Assembly: GCA_019661745.1 (NCBI GenBank)
Contig: JAIFTM010000013.1
Location: 1-6,210 of the forward strand
Origin: Mollicutes bacterium PWAP
GTDB lineage: Bacteria > Bacillota_I > Bacilli_A > Mycoplasmatales > Metamycoplasmataceae
Direction of reading: 5' to 3'
DNA length: 6,210 nt
Part shown: piece by piece, positions 1 to 6,210 of the stretch
Layout of the letters: each line of letters starts with the position of its first letter
Numbering within the stretch: the first letter of the stretch is position 1
The notes under the pieces: model-generated
Told to the model about the DNA's origin: nothing
The model's database searches: none
What the model saw: the letters and a program-made list of their open reading frames with translations, nothing else
Made by a program: the position numbers and the translations under genes

Positions 1-20
1 AATATTTTAATTGGAATTTT

Positions 21-371
21 TTATTTTTTAATTTCTTTAAGTTTAGCGCTTTTGCCTTTTCTACTTCTTAAGTAATATAGTTTAGCTCTTCTAATTTTAT
101 TTTCTCTTACTATTTCAATATGTGAAACAAGAGGAGAATCAAACATAAATGTTCTTTCTACACCAACACCATAAGAAATTTTTCTAACTGTAAAATTTCT
201 AGAAGATCCTTCACCTTTAATAGATATAATAAGACCTTCAAATAATTGAATTCTTTCTTTTGAGCCTTCTTTAATTCTTACAAATACTTTGATATTCATA
301 CCAACTCTTAATAGAGGTATATCTGTTCTTTTAACTTTTTTTTCTACTGATTCTAATAATTTATTTCTCAT
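21..371 (-). CDS. rplS: 50S ribosomal protein L19
   Basis: The 116-residue product is a full-length bacterial L19, a protein of the large subunit that sits at the interface with the 30S subunit. The match runs the whole length: the N-terminal helix, then [16 protein letters not shown] (about residues 22-37), the core [10 protein letters not shown] (about 44-53), [16 protein letters not shown] (about 60-75), and the basic tail [16 protein letters not shown] (about 94-109). The start is the ATG at 369-371, supported by an AAAGGAG site 6 nt upstream. It is the last gene of the rpsP-trmD-rplS cluster and its first 11 bases overlap the end of trmD, so the two are probably translationally coupled. 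It contains no tryptophan, so the reading is the same under either genetic code. I see no clear terminator in the 20 bases left after the stop codon. Confidence 0.98.
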   Translation of the reverse strand: MRNKLLESVEKKVKRTDIPLLRVGMNIKVFVRIKEGSKERIQLFEGLIISIKGEGSSRNFTVRKISYGVGVERTFMFDSPLVSHIEIVRENKIRRAKLYYLRSRKGKSAKLKEIKK

Positions 372-1032
372 TTTTTACTCCTTTAAGAAGATCGGGTCTT
401 CTATTTTTAGTTCTTTTTAATGCATTTGATTTTCTTCATTGCTCTATAAGTTTGTGATTACCACTAAATAATACTTCTGGTACATTCATGCCTTTATAAA
501 CGCGAGGTCTTGTATATTGTGGGTAATCAAGCATATTTTTTTGAAAAGAATCATTAATGTATGAAATTTCTTTAATAACGTCCGGCAACAACCTAATAAT
601 ACTGTCTGCAATAGCCATAGCAGGTATTTCTCCGCCTGTAAGAACGTAATCTCCAATAGATAATTCTTCATCAACAAGATTTCTAACACGATCATCAAAT
701 CCTTCATAATGACCACAAATTAATGTAATTTCTTTTTCTAAAGACATTTCTTTTGCTTTATATTGTGTAAATCTTGTGCCTTGTGGACTCATTAAATATT
801 TTTTACCTTTAAGATTTTCAATTGCTCTATCGATAGGTTCAACTTTTAATAACATACCATGCCCACCACCATAAATAATATCATCAACTTTTTTATGCTT
901 GTCATTAGTATAATTTCTAAAATCAATAATATTAATTTCAACTTTGTTAGAATTTATTGCTCTTTTTGTGATTGACTCGTTTAATATTGAATCAAAAAAA
1001 CTTGGAAACAAAGTAACAAAATTAATTTTCAT
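361..1032 (-). CDS. trmD: tRNA (guanine-N1)-methyltransferase (m1G37)
   Basis: TrmD uses S-adenosylmethionine to methylate N1 of G37, next to the anticodon, which prevents +1 frameshifting. The 223-residue protein shows the SPOUT knot motifs: [11 protein letters not shown] (about 49-60), SPQG (82-85), [11 protein letters not shown] (106-116) and [11 protein letters not shown] (125-135). The C-terminal part has LDYPQYTRP (168-176), whose Asp169 matches the known catalytic Asp, then [11 protein letters not shown] and RRPDLL. Trp199 is a UGA codon (436-438); the standard code would end the protein there and remove 25 residues including the RRPDLL segment. I chose the ATG at 1030-1032 ([10 protein letters not shown]) because this is the canonical TrmD N-terminus. 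An in-frame upstream ATG at 1078-1080 would add 16 unrelated residues lying inside rpsP. The start is 1 nt after the rpsP stop and has only a weak AAAAGAA upstream, pointing to coupling with rpsP. The His in GGGHGM replaces the more usual Pro. Confidence 0.97.
378..384 (-). promoter_or_regulatory. Shine-Dalgarno site of rplS, inside trmD
   Basis: AAAGGAG on the minus strand, 6 nt before the rplS ATG. The site lies inside the last codons of trmD (Leu-Lys-Gly-Val). Ribosomes finishing trmD therefore cover the rplS initiation region, and rplS can also load ribosomes independently. This strong site contrasts with trmD itself, which has no comparable site. Confidence 0.85.
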
Positions 1033-1033
1033 A

Positions 1034-1378
1034 TTATTCTTTTGTTTTAGTGTTTTCAGTAGAAACTTCAGCAGCAACAACTTCTTCTGCGGCTTTAACT
1101 ATTTTCATTTTAATAGGTAATTTAACTACTTCATTTGATTTTTTTGCAATTGAATTATATTTTGTGATTAGATTTTTAACTGTATTACTTTTAACGGCAC
1201 CTTGTTTATCTCATTTAGAAACAAGTTCTAAATCAATTCTAATTTCTTTACTATGCGGATTATAATATCCTATTTCTTGAATAATTCTACCATCTCTTGG
1301 AGCTCTAGCATCAGCAGCAACAACTCTATAGAAAGCTTTGAATTTAGAACCCATTCTTTTTAATCTTAATTTAACCAT
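1034..1378 (-). CDS. rpsP: 30S ribosomal protein S16
   Basis: S16 is an early-binding 30S protein needed for correct folding of 16S rRNA. The 114-residue product begins [20 protein letters not shown], followed by [20 protein letters not shown] (residues 22-41), which is the family signature. Next come [20 protein letters not shown] (51-70), matching the usual W...GA...T...L segment. Trp56 is a UGA codon (1211-1213), so under the standard code the gene falls apart; this is a normal gene, not a pseudogene. The ATG at 1376-1378 has an AAGGAG site 7 nt upstream. Bacterial S16 is usually about 80-90 residues; here about 25 extra C-terminal residues rich in Ala, Glu, Val and Lys (about 90-114) form a probably flexible tail. 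It is the first gene of the rpsP-trmD-rplS operon. Confidence 0.97.
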
Positions 1379-1385
1379 TCTAATT

Positions 1386-1391
1386 CTCCTT
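1386..1391 (-). promoter_or_regulatory. Shine-Dalgarno site of rpsP
   Basis: AAGGAG on the minus strand, 7 nt before the rpsP ATG. It confirms the chosen start and shows that the operon's first gene loads ribosomes independently. It lies 7 bases downstream of the leader stem-loop at 1399-1420, so folding of that stem could influence access to it. Confidence 0.85.
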
Positions 1392-1398
1392 TTTTAAT

Positions 1399-1420
1399 TG
1401 TAAAGCACTTTTACTTTACA
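1399..1420 (-). promoter_or_regulatory. Inverted repeat in the rpsP 5' leader
   Basis: On the minus strand, TGTAAAG and CTTTACA form a perfect 7-bp stem around an 8-nt loop (TAAAAGTG). It lies between the predicted promoter and the rpsP Shine-Dalgarno site. If transcription begins near 1423 it would sit at the extreme 5' end of the operon mRNA. It has no following T-tract, so it is not an intrinsic terminator. A 5' stabilising stem, an operator or a translational control site are all possible. The function is inference; only the symmetry is seen. Confidence 0.5.
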
Positions 1421-1429
1421 TACTAATTA

Positions 1430-1462
1430 ATTATATATATAAAATTATAAAATAAAAAACAA
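1430..1462 (-). promoter_or_regulatory. Probable promoter of rpsP-trmD-rplS
   Basis: On the minus strand a TTGTTT (-35 like, 1457-1462) is followed after 17 bp by TATATA (1434-1439), overlapping a perfect TATAAT at 1430-1435. A second TATAAT lies at 1444-1449 without a good -35 box. The region is so AT-rich that chance matches are common. Its position just after the upstream gene's terminator and before the strong rpsP ribosome site supports a promoter here, but not the exact boxes. Confidence 0.5.
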
Positions 1463-1475
1463 TCTAAAAAGATTG
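1454..1475 (-). terminator. Weak intrinsic terminator after the 1464-2564 gene
   Basis: On the minus strand CAATCT-TTTT-AGATTG makes a 6-bp stem with a 4-nt loop, directly followed by six T residues (1454-1459). The stem has only two G-C pairs, so termination may be partial. The stop codon of the upstream gene (TAG, 1464-1466) lies inside the hairpin. The T-tract overlaps the -35-like box proposed for rpsP, so terminator and next promoter are stacked. Confidence 0.6.
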
Positions 1476-2564
1476 CATACTTCTATAAACAGAAAGTGAA
1501 GAAGCGTAAATCGCAGTAATAATACTAATACCAAGAAAAATAAAGCTTATATATAAATAAATTTGATCAGTTTCAATTTTTTTAATTTCATAAACTCCGA
1601 TTAATAAAGTCATAGAAATAACCATAATGAGAAAAGATAATAAAACAATTATAAAAATAAATAATCATTTTTTGAGATGAACAAATTTTTCTCTAAATAC
1701 AATAATTAAAATAGAAGAAGCTAATAAAATAATTAATAAAGAATAGTTCAAAAACTCTATTCAAGAATTTAAAGAATCAAATTTTGCACTTAAAGATATT
1801 AAAATTCCTAATCCCAATATAAATGATAATATAATAATTGTTGAATAAATAATTGTATGTTTTTTGAAATACTTTGTTTTTTCATGATCAGTTACAACAT
1901 TATAATGTTCGGTTACTTCTTCTTTGCTCTCTTTTGTAACAGAAATAGTTTCTTTACCTAAGTGGGCATCAGTATCTTTTGTAAAAAGATTTACATAGTT
2001 CGTTTCATTGCTTTTAGCAAACTCATCATCAAGTTCTTTTGTATCTATTTTAAAGTTGTCTTCTTCTAATTCTTCTAAATTAACTTCTTTAGCTTTTAAA
2101 GTAAGCACATCTTCTTCAAGAGATTCAACTTTTATTACATTTTTTTTATATTCATTTTTTGTAGCATTAATAACAAGTTCATCTGATTCTTCTGCTTCAA
2201 CTAACATAACATCGTTAGTATTATTATTTTTATTATTTTCTTCTTTAGAATCTAAATTAGTTTTTTCAAATGTTAAAGGAAATTTCTCTTGCATTTCTTT
2301 TTTCTTATCAATAAATGAAGCTTTTGTTTTTTTAATTAATAAATTTCTAAAATCATTAAGTTCTTTAGGAAAATCTTTTAAAAATTTTTTCTTATCAATC
2401 GTTTCTGAATTTGATTCATTTTTATAAATTAATATTTCAATTCCATTTTTTTTGTTTAAATATTTTGGGTCATCAAGAGAAAGTTTGGATTGTCATTCTC
2501 TATACATCTTTACTAAAGCAGTAAGATACCTAAATTTGTATTCTTGTTCAATTTGTTTTTTCAT
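1464..2564 (-). CDS. Uncharacterised four-helix membrane protein with acidic N-terminal region
   Basis: I do not recognise this 366-residue protein. Three UGA codons are read as Trp (Trp24, Trp268, Trp300), joining what the standard code would break. Residues 1 to about 95 are charged and Lys-rich, with aromatic patches (EYKFRYLTALVKMYREW), and are probably a small cytosolic domain. Residues about 96-228 are rich in Glu, Asp, Asn and Lys, include NNKNNN, and look disordered or extended. Four hydrophobic helices follow at about 238-258, 273-290, 301-325 and 335-354. The loop REKFVHLKK after helix 2 and the end SVYRSMQSF are positively charged, which by the positive-inside rule puts both ends in the cytoplasm. 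The ATG at 2562-2564 is the first Met after an in-frame stop (2574-2576); only a weak AGAG precedes it. A GATAAT at 2576-2581 could be a -10 box, but no -35 is visible. It follows lon by 91 bp, so co-transcription with lon is possible. It lacks a signal peptide and lipobox. Confidence 0.88.
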
Positions 2565-2655
2565 ATACTCTAATTATTATCTAAAAGTTGAAAATAAAAA
2601 AGAGAAAAACAAATAATTTTTATTTTTTTAATAATTTAAGTAAATAATATATTTA
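2565..2655. other. Intergenic spacer between lon and the membrane protein gene
   Basis: Ninety-one bases of nearly pure A/T. I see no convincing hairpin with a T-tract after the lon stop, so a lon terminator is not supported. AAATTATT occurs twice in direct orientation (minus strand, about 2615-2642), which may be chance in such sequence. Readthrough from lon into the next gene is therefore plausible. Confidence 0.5.
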
Positions 2656-4968
2656 CTATATATTAAAAATATGCTTTGCTATTTCATAATAATCACTTAT
2701 CATAATAAGTTCAGCATTATTTTTAACATAATCAGTAACTTCATGTAGTAAATTTTTATTTGCTTTAGGGAAAAAGATTTTATTAATTCCAGCTTGAACA
2801 GAACCTAAAGTTTTTTCTTTCAATCCGCCAATTGGCATAACTTTTCCTCTTAAAGAAATTTCACCCGTCATAGCAATGTTGTTTGGTACAGGTTTATTTA
2901 ATAACATTGATAAAACTGCTGTTGTGAATGTAACACCTGCGCTTGGGCCATCTTTAGGCGTGGAACCATCTGGAACATGAACTTGAACAATATTTTCATC
3001 AAAATCAAATTTAAAACCAAATTTTTTAGCATTACTTCTTAAATAAGCAACAGAAATTTGAAATGATTCTTGCATAACATCTTGTACTTGACCAGTTAAT
3101 TTAAGTCCGCCGCCTTTTGCAGGGTAAGAAGTAACTTCAATAGGGAAGGTCCCGCCTCCGACTTCAGAATAATACATAGCATTAGTGACTCCAATAGAAG
3201 ATTTTTTTGAATTAAGTTTTTCTTTATAAACTTGGTTATGTCCTAAAAATTCTTTGGCAATTTTTTTGCTAATTAATAAAGGTCCTTTTAACTTTTTATT
3301 AACTTTTTTAACAACAATTTTTCTAGCCAACTTATCGAATGCTCTAGTTAATCCACGAACTCCAGCTTCCATAGTGTATTTGTCTATAACATATTCAATA
3401 ACTTTATCAGAAATTTTAAATTGACTTTTTGGTAATATATTTTTTTTGATAATTTTAGGAATTATATATTCTTTAGCAATTTTAACTTTTTCATCGAGAG
3501 TATATTGAGAAAGTTGTAGTACTTCAACTCTATCTAACAAAGGAGAAGGAATTCCTTGGTGATAATTTGCTGTAGCAATAAACATAACATTTGATAAATC
3601 ATATTCTATTTCTAAGTAATTATCTTGAAATTTTTTATTTTGTTCCGGATCTAATACTTCAAGCATTGCTGAAGCAGGATCGCCTCTAAAATCACTAGCC
3701 ATTTTGTCAATTTCATCAAGTAAAATAATAGGATTACTACTTTTGGCCTTGCTTAAAGCAGAAATAATTTTACCTGGCATTGCGCCAATATAAGTTTTTC
3801 TATGTCCTCTAATTTCGGATTCATCTTTAACACCACCTAAAGAAATTTTTATGAATTCTCTATCTGTGGCTTCTGCAATAGCTGAAACTAATGAAGTTTT
3901 ACCAACTCCTGGAGGTCCTAAAAGAGTTAAAATAGGAGCAGAACTGTTATTTGTATGAATGCCAACAGCTAAATGTTCTATTATTCTTTCTTTAACTTTT
4001 TCTAATCCAAAGTGAGATTTATCAAGAACTTGCTGAGCTATAGCAAGATCTTTTTTTTCTTTTTTTACATCATTTCAAGGAAGTTTTAAAATTCATTCAA
4101 TATAATTTCTAGTAATTCCGCTTTCTGGGCTCATAGTTGGAGTAGATTCATATTTTTTAATTTCTTTTTCAAGAACTTTTAATACTTTTTTAGGATATTT
4201 CTTTTTATTATTAAGTTCTTCTTTTCAATTGTCAATTTCATCATCTTTAGAAGAAATGTCACCAAGTTCTTCTTTAATAACTTTAAGTTTTTCTCTAAGC
4301 ATAAACTCATTTTGTTGTTTTTCAAGATTATTTCTAATTTTATTATCAACTTTTTTATTTGTGACAGAAAATTTAATTTTTTTACTCATTTCCAAAATTA
4401 AACGATCTAATCTTTTTGATAAAGAATTTTCACTTAAAATTTCAGCTTTAATTTGATATGAGAATGGTAAATTATGAGCTAAAAGATTAGTAATTTCTTC
4501 TGCGTCAATTTTATGAGATAGTTTTTCAATTATATTGGGTTGTAAGACTTCATTGCCAACAGAATATTTAACTATTAAATCACTTAAATTTTTAATATAT
4601 TCTGATTCTAAGTTATCATCTTTTATTTGAATTGTTCTTTGTGCAGTAACATCTACAAAAAAAGAATCATTTTCTTTCGATAATTTATTTATTTTAACTC
4701 TTTTAATACCTGTAACAATTATGTTTTTTTGCTTTGAAGTTTCATTTTCTATAGCAAATTCAACAAGAGTTGCAATTTCATATAAATCTTCTTTTGAATC
4801 TAAATTTTCTTTCATAGCATTTTTTTGTGTAGCTAAAACTAACATCATTGAAGAATTTAATTCAGAAAAATCTAAAGCATTAAGACTTTCTTTTCTTCCA
4901 ACTGTTAATTTAGATTGTTTTTTGGGGAATACAACAATTCCTCTTGTGGCCAATAATGGATATTTCAT
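2656..4968 (-). CDS. lon: ATP-dependent protease La (Lon, LonA type)
   Basis: Lon is a cytosolic hexameric AAA+ serine protease that unfolds and degrades damaged and regulatory proteins. The 770-residue product has normal family length (E. coli 784). The N-terminal substrate-binding domain starts at MKYPLLATRGIVVFP and runs to about residue 190, followed by a helical region to about 300 with LKLPWND (residues 293-299). The AAA+ module has Walker A GPPGVGKT (351-358), ISLGG and EIRGHRKTYIGAMPGK before Met397, Walker B IILLDEID (414-421), sensor-1 Asn468 in FIATAN, Arg480 in LLDRVE, and the EAGVRGL sensor-2 segment (about 535-541). The protease domain has PKDGPSAG with nucleophile Ser676, and GGLKEK with Lys719 as dyad partner; their 43-residue spacing equals Ser679-Lys722 of E. 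coli. Trp248, Trp292 and Trp298 are UGA, so the standard code would split the gene in two. The ATG at 4966-4968 has AAAGGAG 5 nt upstream. A CIRCE-like operator precedes it. Mollicutes generally lack ClpXP, leaving Lon and FtsH as the main AAA+ proteases. Confidence 0.98.
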
Positions 4969-4973
4969 GTTTT

Positions 4974-4980
4974 CTCCTTT
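4974..4980 (-). promoter_or_regulatory. Shine-Dalgarno site of lon
   Basis: AAAGGAG on the minus strand, 5 nt before the lon ATG. It fixes the start at MKYPLLATRG, which is also the expected Lon N-terminus. Confidence 0.85.
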
Positions 4981-4990
4981 ATAAAATTAT

Positions 4991-5008
4991 TTATTATTAT
5001 TATTATTA
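4991..5008 (-). repeat. (TAA)6 trinucleotide tract in the lon leader
   Basis: Six uninterrupted copies of TTA on the plus strand (TAA on the lon sense strand), flanked by further near-copies. The tract begins inside the predicted -10 box and runs through the expected transcription start into the 5' untranslated region. Short tandem tracts can change copy number by slippage, which here would alter the leader length or the sequence around the start site. Whether it varies is unknown. Confidence 0.8.
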
Positions 5009-5010
5009 TA
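5005..5010 (-). promoter_or_regulatory. Probable -10 box of the lon promoter
   Basis: A perfect TATAAT on the minus strand, 37-42 nt before the lon ATG, with a leader of suitable length to the Shine-Dalgarno site. The expected -35 position (about 5028-5033) reads AACAAT and is poor, which is common in mollicute promoters. The -35 and spacer region lies entirely within the CIRCE-like dyad, so a bound repressor would block RNA polymerase. Confidence 0.6.
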
Positions 5011-5050
5011 TACTAATTAGCAAACTCATTGTTAGATTGCCAATTAGTAT
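5010..5050 (-). promoter_or_regulatory. CIRCE-like operator (HrcA site) upstream of lon, extended dyad
   Basis: On the minus strand the core 5017-5043 reads TTGGCAATC-N9-GTTTGCTAA. The CIRCE consensus is TTAGCACTC-N9-GAGTGCTAA: 14 of 18 arm positions match and the 9-bp spacer is exact. The symmetry continues outward by a perfect ATACTAA/TTAGTAT on each side, giving 16-bp arms with 14 of 16 pairs around the spacer. In Gram-positive bacteria and mycoplasmas HrcA binds CIRCE to repress chaperone genes, and in some mycoplasmas also lon, at normal temperature. The position just upstream of the lon -10 box fits that role. The site is also just after the DUF3137 stop codon, but with no T-tract it is not a standard terminator. 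Confidence 0.8.
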
Positions 5051-5057
5051 TAAAAAA

Positions 5058-6185
5058 TTATAATTTTCTTTTTTTACCATTTTCTTCAAAAGTTGGATCT
5101 TTGTTTATTTTTATTGATTTTTTTTTGAAAAAATCAAGATCTTCTTTTGAATAATCAAAAATAGGAAGTACAGCAATAGGACCTATAGACTCAATAAAAG
5201 TAATAATAGAATCATAATAAACATTTGTAAGATTATCAATCATTGATTCAACACCTTTTTTCATAATTTTTCCTTTAAATTGGAAATCATCAGTGATTGT
5301 CCATTCTTTAAATTGTCCAAAAGAAATAGCTTTATCATTTCTAATTATAAATTGTGGTCTACCAATAATATTTGACAAAGAAGATAAATGTTCTTGAGCA
5401 AGGGGAGTAAAAAACATGTTACTTTTAATTTTATTATTCGTTTTAATTTTATATTTTTTGTTAAATAATTTATTTTCAAATTTTATTTTTTCAATTTTAG
5501 AAACAATGCCAAAACTGTTTTTATATTTATTACTAGTACTTATATTTACATCAATTGCTAACCCTTTAACATCATTATATTTTACACCTGTATGAATTAA
5601 ATTAATAGAGTCTTCATATGAACCGAAACGAATCAATTCTTTTCAATAACCGCCGCCTTTATTATTAAATATATAAACTAGATCATAATAATGAAATTCA
5701 ATAGAATATTGTTGCATTTCAGATTGATAATTTTTATTAAAAATATATAAATTATAATTAGGGCTTACTCTAACATAATCAATTGAAGCTTTTCTATGCG
5801 ATAAAGCATTTTTCATAGAAAAATCAAAACTCTTTTTTAAATTAGGAATCATATCTGCTTTGAATTTTTTCAAAGAAAAAGGAGTTGTAGTTGTAAGGAT
5901 ATTATTTCAATCATTTGAATTCATTCTTACTAAAATTTGATCATTTAAAAATTGAACAAAGTTTTTTCTTTTAAAAAAAATAATTATCAATGGAACTATA
6001 AAGAAAAAAAATATTATTGAGAAATATATAAAAGTTTTGTTATAACCTAATTTAAATTTTTTAGGAACATTTTTATAATTAATTTTAGATAGTTTTTCAA
6101 AATGTTGCTTAGAAACTTTTTCTCTAATATCTTTTTTTAATTTTTCTCCATTTTTGCCAATATTAAACTCATATACTTTTCTCAT
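5058..6185 (-). CDS. DUF3137-like membrane-anchored protein
   Basis: The 375-residue product is read through two UGA tryptophans (Trp93, Trp181); Trp295 is UGG, the only UGG tryptophan codon in the window. Residues 1-50 are basic and soluble. A single strong hydrophobic helix spans about 51-71 (TFIYFSIIFFFFIVPLIIIF), followed by KRK. The remaining 300 residues are soluble. The stretches VKGLAIDVNI (about 206-215), MFFTPLAQEHLSSL (257-270) and the following strand-rich segment to about 300 resemble the core of the DUF3137 family as I remember it (a K.K..F...L.P...E.L..L pattern). That assignment is from memory of the pattern, not a search. Such proteins have no established function; they are often encoded beside lemA. 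Here the upstream neighbour lies outside the window. The C-terminus is basic (GKKRKL). There is no Shine-Dalgarno site, and the ATG at 6183-6185 follows a TATAAT by 7 nt. The frame stays open to the window edge, so a longer N-terminus cannot be excluded. Confidence 0.85.
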
Positions 6186-6192
6186 TAAATAA

Positions 6193-6198
6193 ATTATA
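6193..6198 (-). promoter_or_regulatory. Possible -10 box directly before the DUF3137-like gene
   Basis: A perfect TATAAT on the minus strand ends 7 nt before the A of the ATG. If used, transcription would begin at or within a base or two of the start codon, giving a leaderless mRNA. This agrees with the lack of any purine-rich ribosome site. The -35 region would lie beyond the window edge, so it cannot be judged. In this AT-rich sequence a chance TATAAT is quite possible. Confidence 0.4.
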
Positions 6199-6210
6199 TA
6201 AAAGTTAAAC

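Noticed and set aside
1..20. AATTGGAATT near the window edge as part of an rplS terminator
   Set aside because: The partial palindrome is too short, has no loop with a following T-tract on the minus strand, and the sequence ends here.
486..716. Minus-strand open frame inside trmD in another frame
   Set aside because: It overlaps the conserved TrmD catalytic region in a shifted frame and resembles no protein.
1050..1265. Plus-strand open frame of 71 codons
   Set aside because: It is antisense to rpsP, which has a complete family match, its own ribosome site and UGA-Trp reading; the plus-strand product has no recognisable feature.
2008..2427. Plus-strand open frame of 139 codons, Ser/Leu/Phe-rich
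   Set aside because: It is the mirror of the Glu/Lys/Asp-rich part of the membrane protein gene; Ser-rich composition is what antisense of such codons gives, and it has no ribosome site.
2615..2642. Repeated AAATTATT after lon as a terminator
   Set aside because: The copies are direct, not inverted, so they cannot form a hairpin; chance is likely in A/T-only sequence.
3781..4227. Apparent break of lon into two pieces (a pseudogene or frameshift)
   Set aside because: The two pieces are in the same frame, and the interval between them translates without interruption when UGA is Trp, including Walker A and the LPWND motif.
4229..4984. Two plus-strand open frames opposite the 5' half of lon
   Set aside because: Both are antisense shadows of a well-supported Lon coding frame.
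5637..5909. Apparent splitting of the DUF3137-like gene into three short genes
   Set aside because: All three are in one frame, separated only by UGA codons; the internal 'starts' would be TTG without ribosome sites.

Overview
The window reads as a low-GC chromosomal segment of a mollicute (Mycoplasma-type bacterium). It is strongly AT-rich. UGA is read as tryptophan: 10 of the 11 Trp codons in the genes are UGA, and under the standard code four of the six genes would be cut into pieces or lose an essential end. The genes are tightly packed, with Shine-Dalgarno sites of the AAAGGAG type. The sequence does not let me name the species.

All six genes lie on the minus strand, so transcription runs from high to low coordinates. 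In transcription order they are: (1) a DUF3137-like single-pass membrane protein (5058-6185) whose start lies almost at its own promoter; (2) lon, the ATP-dependent AAA+ protease (2656-4968), preceded by a 41-bp dyad that matches the CIRCE operator of the heat-shock repressor HrcA; (3) an unrecognised membrane protein (1464-2564) with a long acidic soluble N-terminal part and four C-terminal membrane helices, ending in a hairpin plus T-tract; and (4) a compact translation operon rpsP-trmD-rplS (21-1378), with 1 nt between rpsP and trmD and an 11-bp overlap between trmD and rplS.

The right half is therefore membrane and protein quality control (lon under probable HrcA control). The left half is ribosome and tRNA maturation (S16, the tRNA m1G37 methyltransferase, and L19). 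rimM, which usually sits between rpsP and trmD in other Firmicutes, is absent here; the same short arrangement is known in Mycoplasma genitalium.

I see no RNA genes, insertion sequences, CRISPR arrays or phage genes, and no plus-strand gene. There is no gene-free stretch longer than about 100 bases. The most interesting signals are regulatory: the extended CIRCE dyad with an adjoining (TAA)6 tract at lon, the 5' stem-loop in front of rpsP, and the possibly leaderless DUF3137 gene. The uncharacterised 366-residue membrane protein is the main unknown gene. I found no convincing new multi-gene system.
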